Below are positions 8,257 through 16,222 of a stretch of 32,242 nt of DNA, one piece after another. Source of the DNA: Dehalococcoidia bacterium LH_S1 (GTDB taxonomy: Bacteria; Chloroflexota; Dehalococcoidia; SZUA-161; SpSt-899). Numbering within the stretch: position 1 is the stretch's first letter; each line of letters opens with the position of its first letter. The stretch is taken from contig JAGXOF010000004.1 of assembly GCA_023660035.1 (NCBI GenBank), forward strand, positions 1-32,242, written 5' to 3'. The notes under the pieces were generated by a model. It was not told where the DNA came from. It searched no databases and saw only the letters and a list, made by a program, of their open reading frames with translations. A program made the position numbers and the translations under genes.

Positions 8257-8538
8257 ATGATTGATCAAATGGGTACAATTCCCCAGAAAACCAACAGTAA
8301 CCGCAAACTGGAACATTTGAATATCACACTAAACGAAAATATCGGGTCTAAGGACCTGCCTACAGTACCGGAAGCTTACCGATTTGTCCATCGAGCACCG
8401 CTTGAGGTAGATTTGTCCGGCATCGACCTGCCCATTGAGCTCTTGCCCAAAGAACTCAATGCACTGATCATCATTTCACCCATAGTCAGAGGTGTGGGAC
8501 AGGCAATGGAGATCAACAGGAACATGGCCAGGGCATGA
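8257..8538 (+). pseudogene. fni: Type 2 IPP isomerase (fni), N-terminal remnant
   Basis: The 93 residues match only the N-terminus of type 2 isopentenyl-diphosphate isomerase, an FMN enzyme of about 350 residues. RKLEHLNITLNEN corresponds to the family RKxEH.. start, EAYRFVHRA to the YRFVHQALPE block, and NALIIISPIVRG to the conserved APLLISSMTGG, in which MTGG has become IVRG. EINRNMA also fits. The FMN-binding barrel and the catalytic residues are absent: the frame ends in a TGA overlapping the start of the next gene. About 250 codons have been lost, so isomerase must be supplied elsewhere if IPP/DMAPP balancing is needed. Confidence 0.75.
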
Positions 8539-9266
8539 TGATAGCAATGATATGTGCCATGACTCAGGAGTTCAACAGCTTGCTCAGGAAAGTAAATGCC
8601 GGGGAAGCCCTTTCGAAAAATGGTTTTAGAATATGTGAGGCAGGATATGAAGGTGAAGATATATTGCTTATAGAAACAGGCCCCGGCAAGAAGAAAGCGG
8701 AACAAGCCACTGAGTCAATACTTCAGGATTATCCTGTTAGTGGGGTGGTATCGGTTGGCTTTGCCGGAGCTCTGAATGATAAACTGGCAGTTGGTGATCT
8801 CGTGCTTTGTCAAACGCTGTACTCTCAAACAACTGATTCAACTAAACCTTACTATTGTGATAGCAAATGGGTTTCATCGTCGCTGGTAAAGGCGGAGCAG
8901 AGGGGAATTGCCCTGCAAGAAGGCAGCAGTGTAAGCGTCAGGATGCCTGTTTGCGATATTGTAACTAAAGAGGCTCTCGCCAGAGAGTTCCCGGCCACAG
9001 TGGTAGACATGGAGAGCTACTGGATCGGCCAGATTGCACTATCAAAGGATATCCCGTTCCTCTGCATTCGAGCTATATCCGATGCGTTGGACGACTATTT
9101 GCCGCCATTTGATCGCCTTAAGAACTCCGATGGCTCATGGCGAAAAGGGAGAACTCTCTTGTATCTCCTGGTCAGGCCATGGCGACTGGCAAAGACTTTG
9201 TTCCTCTACAGGAACATGAAGCGAGCTGCGGAGAGTTTGACAAAATCGTTTGAGCTCATGAAATAA
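8535..9266 (+). CDS. hpnG: Phosphorylase-superfamily nucleosidase, HpnG-like
   Basis: A member of the PNP/UDP phosphorylase superfamily (MTA/SAH nucleosidase fold), 243 residues. The fold signatures are an N-terminal MIAMICAMTQEF, then ETGPGKKKA, VSVGFAGALNDKLAVGDLVL and the ribose-binding VDMESYWIGQIA near residues 157-168. In hopanoid loci this family (HpnG) removes adenine from adenosylhopane. The neighbouring hpnA remnant and squalene synthase favour that role over methylthioadenosine/SAH or futalosine cleavage, but neither squalene-hopene cyclase nor hpnH lies in the window. The C-terminal 45 residues are basic and amphipathic, as in hopanoid-associated members. The start overlaps the fni remnant by four bases (ATGA). 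Confidence 0.7.
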   Translation: MMIAMICAMTQEFNSLLRKVNAGEALSKNGFRICEAGYEGEDILLIETGPGKKKAEQATESILQDYPVSGVVSVGFAGALNDKLAVGDLVLCQTLYSQTTDSTKPYYCDSKWVSSSLVKAEQRGIALQEGSSVSVRMPVCDIVTKEALAREFPATVVDMESYWIGQIALSKDIPFLCIRAISDALDDYLPPFDRLKNSDGSWRKGRTLLYLLVRPWRLAKTLFLYRNMKRAAESLTKSFELMK

Positions 9267-9274
9267 TCTGAAAT

Positions 9275-10057
9275 ATGAAAGCATTGGTGACAGGCGCTAC
9301 GGGATTCATAGGAGCTAACGTAGCACGAGGATTGTTGAATCAGGGGTTCCACGTAAAGGCCCTGTTCAGAGAAGATTACAATCTACGACACAAATGTAAG
9401 AGGAACGAAGAACATACTCACTGCGGCTATGGAAAATGGCGTCAGGAAAGTTGTGTACACTAGCACTGAATCCACTATAGGAATCGGGAAGAACGATGAC
9501 TTTGTCACAGAGGCATGAGAGATGGACCCTGAGCACATCAAGGGCCACTACAAATGGTCAAAGTTTTTTGCAGAAAGGATCGCGCTGAACATGTCTCATA
9601 AGGGGCTACCAGTGGTTATCGTGAATCCCACCGCCCCTGTAGGCCCCTTCGATGTGAAGCCTACCCCCACAGGAAGGATTCTCCTCAGTCTACTGCAGGT
9701 GACAATGCCCATATACTTGAATGTGGGATTGAACATCGTAAGCGTAGAGGATGTCCATATACTGGCCCTGCAAAAGGGGGAAATAGGCGAGCGATACATA
9801 CTTGGAAACAAGAATCTTCCATTTCAGGAGATATTCGATATTCTTAAATGGGAATGGCATATATCGATGAAATACTGGAGGGCAGGATTATGAACCGCCT
9901 TCCCAGGGTTCAGTTAGATACGGTCAGGGCTGCTCACAGATTCAGGTTCCATAACTGCTCAAAGGCGATAAGGGAACTGAGCATGCCTCAAACCCCGGTT
10001 GAAGTCGCACTCGGGGAAGCGGCAAAATGATTCAGAGATAACGGATATGTGCGCTGA
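9275..10057 (+). pseudogene. hpnA: Hopanoid-associated sugar epimerase (hpnA), broken
   Basis: An NAD-dependent SDR-type epimerase gene in pieces. Frame 1 gives MKALVTGATGFIGANVARGL, an intact Rossmann start (GxxGxxG). After KALFRED about 45 residues are missing, and the text resumes in another frame with TIYDTNVRGTKNIL and VRKVVYTSTES. A TGA at about 9518 interrupts before HIKGHYKWSKFFAE, which carries the catalytic YxxxK. VIVNPTAPVGPFDVKPTPTG and GLNIVSVEDVH follow, then a shift near 9850 and YIDEILEG...RVQLDTVR. A final TGA at 10028 stands where the family has Trp, before FRDNGYVR and the normal end at 10055-10057. At least one deletion, two frameshifts and two stops make it non-functional. 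Confidence 0.85.
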
Positions 10058-10164
10058 CAGGCCTCCAAGTTCAAGGTTCAGGATTAGCTTAAAGATGAAG
10101 GTTGAAAGCTTTGAAGAATTCAAGGCAACTAACCGTGAACCGTGAATCCAACAGGAACGACAAG

Positions 10165-11181
10165 ATGCAGTCGCAGACACAGGCCAGCTGGAAATACTGT
10201 GAGGAAATGCTGCCGAAGGTCTCGAGGACCTTTGCCCTTAATATCCGTGAGCTGAAGGGGGACACCCACCGGGCAGTTCTCCTCGGCTATCTGTTCTTCC
10301 GCATCGCCGATACATTCGAGGACAACATGCATCAGAGCGAAGAGGAAAAGGTTAACACGCTCAATAGCTACTCCGATATCTTCAAAGGGAATAAGAGTCT
10401 GGATGAGCGGCTGGGATTGTACGAGTCATTGAAATTCAGGTGGAACGAGCAATCGCCTGATGAAGAGCTTGTGGAGAACGGCGACCGGGTTATCCGGTGC
10501 TACTTTGATTTGCCAGCTGTTTACCGCCAGATAATAGACCCGCACATCGTCATGACCTCGGAAGGTATGGCCAACTTTCAGCAGAGGAAGCTGGCCAGCG
10601 ATTCAAAAATATTTCAGCTTCAAGACGTGAGTGATCTGGAGAACTACTGTTATTACGTGGCTGGCGTCGTGGGAATGATGCTAACTCAGCTATTCTGCCA
10701 GCATGAAAACATCTCGGGCCTGCGGCCGGAACTGGAGAGGCATCAACTCGACTTTGGTCTGGCATTGCAACTCACGAATGTACTCAAGGATTCTCAAAAG
10801 GACCTGGAAAAGGGCTGGTGTTACCTCCCAACTTCAGTAACAGAGGAACACAACGTTGCGCCCGAAGAACTTGCCAATATTACCCCCGAGCAAAATAGGG
10901 AAATGTTAGAAGAACTGCTTGACGTGATATTGTCATCCTACGATTCAACTCTGAAATACATAGAGACGATCCCTGAAGAGGAACATTCCGTGCGGATGTT
11001 CTGCACAATAGCCTTTGTGTTATCCTACAATACGTTGCTTAGCATAATGAACATGAAGGAGAGCAAAATACCCCGGGAGCAGGTTGACAATATACTAGCG
11101 CAATGCAATTCCTTTGCCGCATCAAACAAGCTGCTGGAAGAGGACTATCTAAAGGTCGTGAATCAGCTGAGGCAGGATTGA
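10165..11181 (+). CDS. Squalene synthase (squalene/phytoene synthase family)
   Basis: It condenses two farnesyl diphosphates head to head to squalene, the precursor of hopanoids. The first Asp-rich motif is RIADTFED near residues 50-57 and the second is LTNVLKDSQKDLEKGWCYLP near 214-233 (NxxxDxxxD). KVSRTFALNIRELKG near the N-terminus and YCYYVAGVVG also fit squalene synthases rather than phytoene synthases. ATG 10165 has AGGAA nine bases upstream. The frame opens at 10102, but the extra residues come from low-complexity text (accgtgaaccgtgaa) and look spurious. At 338 residues it is normal. It follows the broken hpnA and keeps an intact frame, so the C30 branch may still be used. Confidence 0.88.
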   Translation: MQSQTQASWKYCEEMLPKVSRTFALNIRELKGDTHRAVLLGYLFFRIADTFEDNMHQSEEEKVNTLNSYSDIFKGNKSLDERLGLYESLKFRWNEQSPDEELVENGDRVIRCYFDLPAVYRQIIDPHIVMTSEGMANFQQRKLASDSKIFQLQDVSDLENYCYYVAGVVGMMLTQLFCQHENISGLRPELERHQLDFGLALQLTNVLKDSQKDLEKGWCYLPTSVTEEHNVAPEELANITPEQNREMLEELLDVILSSYDSTLKYIETIPEEEHSVRMFCTIAFVLSYNTLLSIMNMKESKIPREQVDNILAQCNSFAASNKLLEEDYLKVVNQLRQD

Positions 11182-11233
11182 TTTTTGTAAGGCAAAGCGG
11201 TGGTCTTGAGTACAGTTGTTATAGGGAGTGATG

Positions 11234-11893
11234 ATGAGTAAATGGGAACGCGAGAAGAGGGAAGTCCTAGGAGCGGCTAAAAGCATCTCTGAGAAGGGGT
11301 TAGTGGCAGGTGCTTCAGGAAACGTTAGCTTGCGCCTGACCCCAGATGGCGAACAGGAACTTCTGGCAATTACCCCCAGCGGCAAAGGCTATGACACGCT
11401 TACACTTGACGATATACAGGTAATCGATTTTGAAGGTAAAACTGTAGAGGGCAAGCTTGCCCCATCCAGTGAGATGTTGCTTCATATCGAAATCTATAAA
11501 GCAAGGAAAGACATAAAGGCCATGGTCCATACCCATTCGGTATTTGCCAGTATCATGGCTGTGGCCCGACTGGAAATTCCGCCCATCCTAGACGAGCAGG
11601 TTATATTAACAGGCGGCGAGGTAAAGGTCGCTGAATATGCTCCCCCTGGGGGTAAGGATCTCGCGCGGAATGCCCTTGCTGCACTTGAAAACAGGAATGC
11701 AGTGATACTGGCCAACCATGGCATGGTAGGCACAGGCAAATCCATGCAAGAGGCACTTACAGTAGCTGAGGTTGTGGAGCGGCTAGCAAAGATATATCTC
11801 CATACGCTTTCCCTTGACAGGGTCAACACGCTTCCTGCGGAAGCAATAGGGAAGGAAAAGAACCTTTTTCGCAGGCAGCAAAGTGATGGGTAG
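11234..11893 (+). CDS. Class II aldolase/adducin-family protein
   Basis: A zinc-dependent aldolase of the fuculose-phosphate aldolase / ribulose-phosphate epimerase fold, about 219 residues. Family blocks in order are ASGNVSLRL (phosphate binding), ITPSGKGYDTL, SSEMLLHIEIY (catalytic Glu), VHTHSVFAS (two Zn ligands) and ANHGMVGTG (third Zn His). All ligands are present, so it should be active. ATG 11234 is chosen because GGGAG lies five bases upstream; GTG 11228 and ATG 11231 are also in frame. It is the last gene before a terminator and follows squalene synthase by about 50 bases. Substrate unknown: fuculose-1-P and 5-deoxyribulose-1-P are both possible, and the latter could relate to the nucleosidase upstream, but that is only a guess. 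Confidence 0.85.
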   Translation: MSKWEREKREVLGAAKSISEKGLVAGASGNVSLRLTPDGEQELLAITPSGKGYDTLTLDDIQVIDFEGKTVEGKLAPSSEMLLHIEIYKARKDIKAMVHTHSVFASIMAVARLEIPPILDEQVILTGGEVKVAEYAPPGGKDLARNALAALENRNAVILANHGMVGTGKSMQEALTVAEVVERLAKIYLHTLSLDRVNTLPAEAIGKEKNLFRRQQSDG

Positions 11894-11974
11894 TAACAAA
11901 GGTATATGAGAAATTGTCCCGCAAGAAAGTCCCGGAAACATGTATTTGGGATAAATCCAAATAACCACACATAC

Positions 11975-12003
11975 ATGTCATCCTGAATTTAATTCAGGGA
12001 CTC
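11975..12003 (+). repeat. Dispersed repeat, gtcatcctgaat type
   Basis: TGTCATCCTGAATTTAATTC continues into a small palindrome CCTGAAT-TTA-ATTCAGG. It resembles repetitive intergenic sequence and lies in the 437-base gap between the aldolase gene and the IS3 remnant. Confidence 0.5.
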
Positions 12004-12067
12004 TACCTCTGTCCGCCTTAGAAGAACGAATTAACCACGAACCCCAGTATCAGAGTCCAGCGGCATT

Positions 12068-12100
12068 TGAAATGCTGCCCTATATGTCATTTCGACCGAA
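12068..12100 (+). repeat. Dispersed repeat, gtcatttcgaccgaag type
   Basis: GTCATTTCGACCGAAGGGAG is a second member of the repeat class seen in the dxs tail, in a stretch with no ORF. The rest of 11894-12145 shows nothing else recognisable. Confidence 0.5.
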
Positions 12101-12145
12101 GGGAGAAATCCTGAGCCCTGAATAGCCAGGGAAAGTTGGTTGGGG

Positions 12146-12175
12146 AGGGGAGACTTTAGTCTCCCCTCGCTTTTC
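12146..12175 (+). terminator. Rho-independent terminator
   Basis: Perfect 8-bp stem AGGGGAGA / TCTCCCCT (12146-12153 and 12160-12167) with loop CTTTAG, followed by CGC and TTTT. It is placed to end the dxs-to-aldolase transcript. Confidence 0.75.
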
Positions 12176-12329
12176 TACTACAAATCCAGCCAGATGATAA
12201 GTAGTACTTCGGTAGCAAATTCCATTCCCAAGGTTGATTCCCGTCAAAATTTAGTACTTTGGTTTCATGACAGGCCATTTTCAATGTGCCATGCTTAAAA
12301 CAAGTCTATCTGCTGGTGAGTGCAGAATA

Positions 12330-13085
12330 TCACCCCCGTAAGCTTCTCCATTTTCCTGTAATACCACATATAGCCTCCGATCTTGTTCTGTAACGGCGGT
12401 GATGGATGAGCGCCTGCTTCAGCGTACCCCAGAAACTCTCCATAGGTGCGTTATCATAACAGTTTCCCTTCCTGCTCATGGATGCCTTCAGTCCGAAGTG
12501 TCCCATGAGGTTTCTATACTCGTGAGAGCAGTGCTGGCTGCCCCTGTCAGAGTGGTGTATCAAACCTTTAGTTGGGCGTTGGGCAACTACAGCCTTAAAC
12601 CGTGATTGGCTTACCAGATTCCTGGTCAATCGCTCTCCCATTGCGTAGCTAACGATGCTGCCAGTAAAAAGGTCCTTATGGCTGGCTACGTACAGCCACC
12701 CTTCATCTGTAGGCACATAGGTTATATCCCTAACCCACACCTCATTCGGCGCAGTAACCTTGAACTGCTGCCCCAAGATATTCTCAGCTACAGGAAGTTT
12801 GTGTTTTGAATCCGTGGTAGTCTTGAATCTCTGCTTCTGTTTGCAGCATATGCCAAGCTTCCGCCGAATCCGCTTGATCCGGCAGATACCCACCTGTATC
12901 CCATGCTCCGCCAGGTCCTGCTGTAGCCTCTCTGCACTATAGGTATGTCTTGTCCGCTTGTGTGCCGCTCTAATCTCTACCTCCAGCCGCGTTTCCTCCT
13001 AAGCCCACTTCGATAATGGCCTCTTCATCCAGGCATAATATCCGCTGGCTGATACGTTTAAGATGTGGCTTATCGGAAGATACCT
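12330..13085 (-). pseudogene. IS3-family OrfB transposase, fragment
   Basis: OrfB (rve-type DDE integrase) of an IS3 element, truncated at both ends. It starts at about 13085 with ILNVSASGYYAWMKRP, which lacks the true N-terminus. A TAG at 12999-13001 interrupts the same frame, probably from CAG, since relatives read AQE here. After it come the HTH_21 part (HTYSAERLQQDLAEHGI), the first Asp in VWVRDITYVPT, the second Asp in LIHHSDRGSQHCS and the Glu in GNCYDNAPMESFWGTLK. The C-terminus is lost after RSEAICGIT. No inverted repeats or OrfA remain. The upstream end is fused to an IS1595 remnant. Confidence 0.85.
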
Positions 13086-13938
13086 GGTCGCCACGCCCTT
13101 AAAGTGACGCATCCAAGCCTTTAGCCGGCTGTGATAGGCGTTGACGTTCTGGATGTGGAAGACCTTGTCTACAACACGATTGCCCTTTGTAAGATTGACA
13201 AGTTTCTCTCTCCCTTGCGGGAGTGAAGTACAACGGTTGACCTCGGGCAAGAGGTTCTCTCCAACGGCGGCGTTTTCCCGAATGATCTCGTGCGTATACC
13301 CCAGTTTGGACAATCCGTTGTAACCTCCCCATCCATCTGTCTGGACAATACTACCCACTTCCACCGCCTCCTTGATGGCCTCCTTCAAACTGGGGCCAGA
13401 AGCATCAGGTACACGCCTGAGTCGAATCCGAGCAGTCTTGCCTTCTTAAGCTCTACCATGATAAGGACCAATGCCTTACCTGCAGCTCCTCGTCCCCGCT
13501 TACCTGGCTTCTCCCCCCTATATAAACCTCGTCTGCTCTGATCAGGCCAGAGAGCCGATCCCGACCAGGTCGGACCATAGCGCAGCGAAGCTTGTGCAGC
13601 CACGTCCACGCAGTCTTATAAGACCCCAAATCAAGAACACGAGTCAACCCCAATGCATTGGCCCCATACTTCTGAGAGGTTAAGTGGCAAATGGCACGAA
13701 ACCAAAGGGGTAAGGGTTTCCTGGTATCCTGAAAAATAGTTCCAGCTATGACAGATGTTCTGTATCCGCACTTAGCGCACTGGAACAACACACCCCTTAT
13801 TGGCCAAGCCTTTTGATGCCCACAACGAGGGCAACAAAAGCCATCAGGCCAGCGCAACCGGTAAATATAATCGTGACACGACTCCTCGGTGGGGAAACGG
13901 GCTTCGAACTCCATTAAATTTCGCGGATAGTCCTCCAT
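13086..13938 (-). pseudogene. IS1595-family (ISXO2-like) transposase, frameshifted
   Basis: ATG 13938 opens a typical ISXO2-like protein: FEARFPTEESCHDYIYRLRW, then a zinc ribbon of CCPRCGHQ and CAKCGYR, then the helical linker and the first catalytic Asp in RADEVYIGG. The frame is lost near 13510. It continues in a second frame (GEKPGKRGRGAAGKALVLI) to about 13445, then in a third (RIRLRRVPDASGPSL, then VQTDGWGGYN with the second Asp, and NAYHSRLKAWMRHFKGVATR). The C-terminus runs directly into IS3 OrfB at about 13085. Two frameshifts and the fusion make it inactive. Confidence 0.88.
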
Positions 13939-13963
13939 GCCTCATATTCTGTCTTAGCTCTTT

Positions 13964-13986
13964 ACATCAGTCAAGTACATACCCCT
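13964..13986 (-). repeat. IS1595 terminal inverted repeat, one end
   Basis: Read on the minus strand this is AGGGGTATGTACTTGACTGA, 26 or more bases before the transposase start. It matches the right tip of the MITE at 3403-3425 at about 18 of 23 positions. The partner end was lost in the IS3 fusion. Confidence 0.55.
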
Positions 13987-14074
13987 ATATATCTATTCTA
14001 CCTGACTTTGGTGTCCATTAAATCCATCCTACCCCAACAACCTGAGAGCAGGGTATAATGGGGACCGTTGGTAC

Positions 14075-15997
14075 TTATTTCCTGTTCCACAGCAGAGTGG
14101 TCAGGATAAGCACAGTTCCAATTAGCCCCAAACCAGCCAGAGTGGCAGCCATTTTCGGAAAGGCAATAAGAAACCCGCCTAAAGCCATCGCTATACGTTG
14201 TGTTATGGGCAGCTTGCCAAACTTTATGAGGTATCCTTCGAGGCCGGATGCCAGGATAAAGATGCCCAGCATAGCTAGAGCGGTGTGATAGAGTATCTCC
14301 CACGGCGTGCCCTGCATAATCAGGGCCGGCTGAAGGACAAAGAAGAAAGGAACGAAGACCAGTACAATTCCCAATCTCAGGCTGGTCCAGGCGGTCTTTG
14401 TAGTGTCTGCGTCAGCTACGCTGGCTGCAATGAAGGCGTTTATGGCTACTGGAGGGGTCAGTCCACCCAGCCCTGCATAAAAGATTATAAATAGGTGCAC
14501 GGCGATTACGGGGATGCCGGTAACCATAGCCACAGCTGGAGCCATGGTGACAGCCAGGAAGAGATATGATGTTCTCTGAAGACCGACCATGCCCATCAGA
14601 AGATTAAATATCGCACCTATCAAGAGCACCAGAAACACGTTGCCAGCACCAAGAGAAACTACCCAGGCAGTTACCGCTGCTGCCATCCCTGTCTTATAAA
14701 GCCCTACCAGTATGAATCCTATGGAGAGGAATATTGCCATTCCAAAGTTTACTAGTCCGGCGGTATATGCCAGCGTCTCCTCCAGTCTGCGGAGGGTTAG
14801 GCTCTTGCGCTTTGTGATTACATTAAGCAGTAACATCAGCACAGACGCATAGACTGGAGTAATCATTCCCCATCGCATGTAGAGGAGGCCGAAAATGAGG
14901 AAAGCAATACAGAGGAGATATATCCATCCTTCCTTAAGGGTGGACCAGATTCTGGGAATATCCTGGGGAGCCAGGCCTTTGAATCCGGCCTTGGCCGCAT
15001 AGCCGTCTACTTGCACCAGCAAACCGGCGTAGTAGAGCACGGTAGGGATAAAGGCGGCTACCATGATAGCGGCATAGTCCACGTTAGCGATTATGGCGGC
15101 CATGAAAACCATTCCTCCCATCACCGGAGGCATCGTATCACCGCCGGATGAGGCGCAGGCTTCAGTGGCTGCGGCATATTCCGATGAGTACCCTGTTCTT
15201 TTCATTGCGGGGATAGTGAATGAGCCTGTGGCAGCGATGTTGGCAGTTATACTCCCGATCAGGCTGCCGAAGAAGCCGCTGGACAGTACGGCTATCTTGG
15301 CTGGGCCTCCCCTTACCTGGCCGAGGAGGGCGGTTGCCAGTTTGAGGAAGAACTCGCCCCCGCCCAGTCCCAACATCACTCCTGCGAACAGGTAGAACCC
15401 GAGAATCATCTTTGCCAGCATCGCTGCTGGTAATCCCAGTATGCCGTCGGCGCCGAAGGCGAAGTTGGAGAATATCTCCTGGAAAGAAAGGCTGAATCCG
15501 TACAGTACACCTGGCATTTTGTCGGCGAAGAGGGGATAGATAATAGAGAGGACAAGCACTGCCGTGTATCCCCAGCCTCCCACCCTCCTCCCCGCTTCCA
15601 ATGAGAGAAGCCCCAGAACTAAAGCCAGGACAAAGTGAAAAATGGAAGGCGCAGGTGTCCATAGCTGCGTGGAGATTTCATTGGAGTGGGAGAGGAAAAA
15701 GAAGAGAGTGGCAGGGAGCAAGAGTGACAGAAGATAGTCATACCAGGGAGGCGCGTAGTCTCTGCTTTTGCGGCTGGACCCCAGTCCAATGAATACATTG
15801 AAACCGAGGATGGCGAAGAGAAGGTAGAAGTATGTGGTGCCGCTTATGACCTTTCCGGCTACGGGAATTGCCAGCCAGTACAGAACGAATAGTACTATCG
15901 CTGCCAGCGTGGTGCCGAGATATATTATCTTTACAGGCGCTGGCAAATGGCGATATCGCGTTAGGGATAGGCCGGACGGCTGCCCTTCTGTAGCCAA
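14075..15997 (-). CDS. TRAP transporter fused permease (DctQM type)
   Basis: 640 residues, the usual size for the fused 4TM/12TM TRAP permeases that work with TAXI-type binding proteins. The N-terminal 40-170 holds four or more membrane segments (DctQ-like part). The DctM part follows, with family signatures LSSGFFGSLIGSITANIAAT, ACASSGGDTMPPVMGGMVF and YAGLGGLTPPVAINAF. A transporter of this type uses an ion gradient for uptake of a small organic acid or similar solute. The start is TTG, seven bases after the preceding stop, with AGGATAGGA upstream. It is the last gene of the minus-strand operon that begins at 20452. The substrate is unknown; the coupling to ahbC/ahbD is the only clue. Confidence 0.92.
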   Translation of the reverse strand: MATEGQPSGLSLTRYRHLPAPVKIIYLGTTLAAIVLFVLYWLAIPVAGKVISGTTYFYLLFAILGFNVFIGLGSSRKSRDYAPPWYDYLLSLLLPATLFFFLSHSNEISTQLWTPAPSIFHFVLALVLGLLSLEAGRRVGGWGYTAVLVLSIIYPLFADKMPGVLYGFSLSFQEIFSNFAFGADGILGLPAAMLAKMILGFYLFAGVMLGLGGGEFFLKLATALLGQVRGGPAKIAVLSSGFFGSLIGSITANIAATGSFTIPAMKRTGYSSEYAAATEACASSGGDTMPPVMGGMVFMAAIIANVDYAAIMVAAFIPTVLYYAGLLVQVDGYAAKAGFKGLAPQDIPRIWSTLKEGWIYLLCIAFLIFGLLYMRWGMITPVYASVLMLLLNVITKRKSLTLRRLEETLAYTAGLVNFGMAIFLSIGFILVGLYKTGMAAAVTAWVVSLGAGNVFLVLLIGAIFNLLMGMVGLQRTSYLFLAVTMAPAVAMVTGIPVIAVHLFIIFYAGLGGLTPPVAINAFIAASVADADTTKTAWTSLRLGIVLVFVPFFFVLQPALIMQGTPWEILYHTALAMLGIFILASGLEGYLIKFGKLPITQRIAMALGGFLIAFPKMAATLAGLGLIGTVLILTTLLWNRK

Positions 15998-16003
15998 ATG
16001 AAT

Positions 16004-16222
16004 TTATCCTATCCTCTTGCCCTGCTCGTCAGCTACTTTGACGGGTTCTTTGGGGAAACCGCTGACAGTGCCACTGGATAGTGTTATAACCAGCTCGCAT
16101 TTGGCACCGGGAGTGGCTTTGCCTTCTACAGTTATCGTTTTGTTAATGTGGGCTGGATCGGTAACCGAGGTGAATTCGAAGCTGAGACCGCTCTCAGAAG
16201 TCGCTTTGGGGGTTTCCTTCAC
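16004..16222 (-). CDS. Small beta-domain ORF, probable detached TAXI C-terminus
   Basis: 72 residues with a GTG start that overlaps the TAXI gene's stop by four bases (GTGA). It opens with a Thr/Pro/Ser linker (KETPKATSESG), then a beta-rich stretch (FEFTSVTDPAHINKTITVEG, GAKCELVITLSSGTVSG) like one half of a small Ig-like domain. It has no signal peptide. The TAXI protein ends in a similar Pro-rich linker (PEPEPPDQQ), and the upstream codons in this frame (PGPT) continue the linker character. The likeliest reading is the C-terminal domain of an originally longer binding protein, split by a frameshift and shortened at its own end. A genuine coupled small protein is the alternative. Confidence 0.5.
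   Translation of the reverse strand: MKETPKATSESGLSFEFTSVTDPAHINKTITVEGKATPGAKCELVITLSSGTVSGFPKEPVKVADEQGKRIG

Noticed and set aside
10102..10164. An extended N-terminus of squalene synthase.
   Set aside because: It is encoded by low-complexity accgtgaaccgtgaa text without family similarity; ATG 10165 has a ribosome site.
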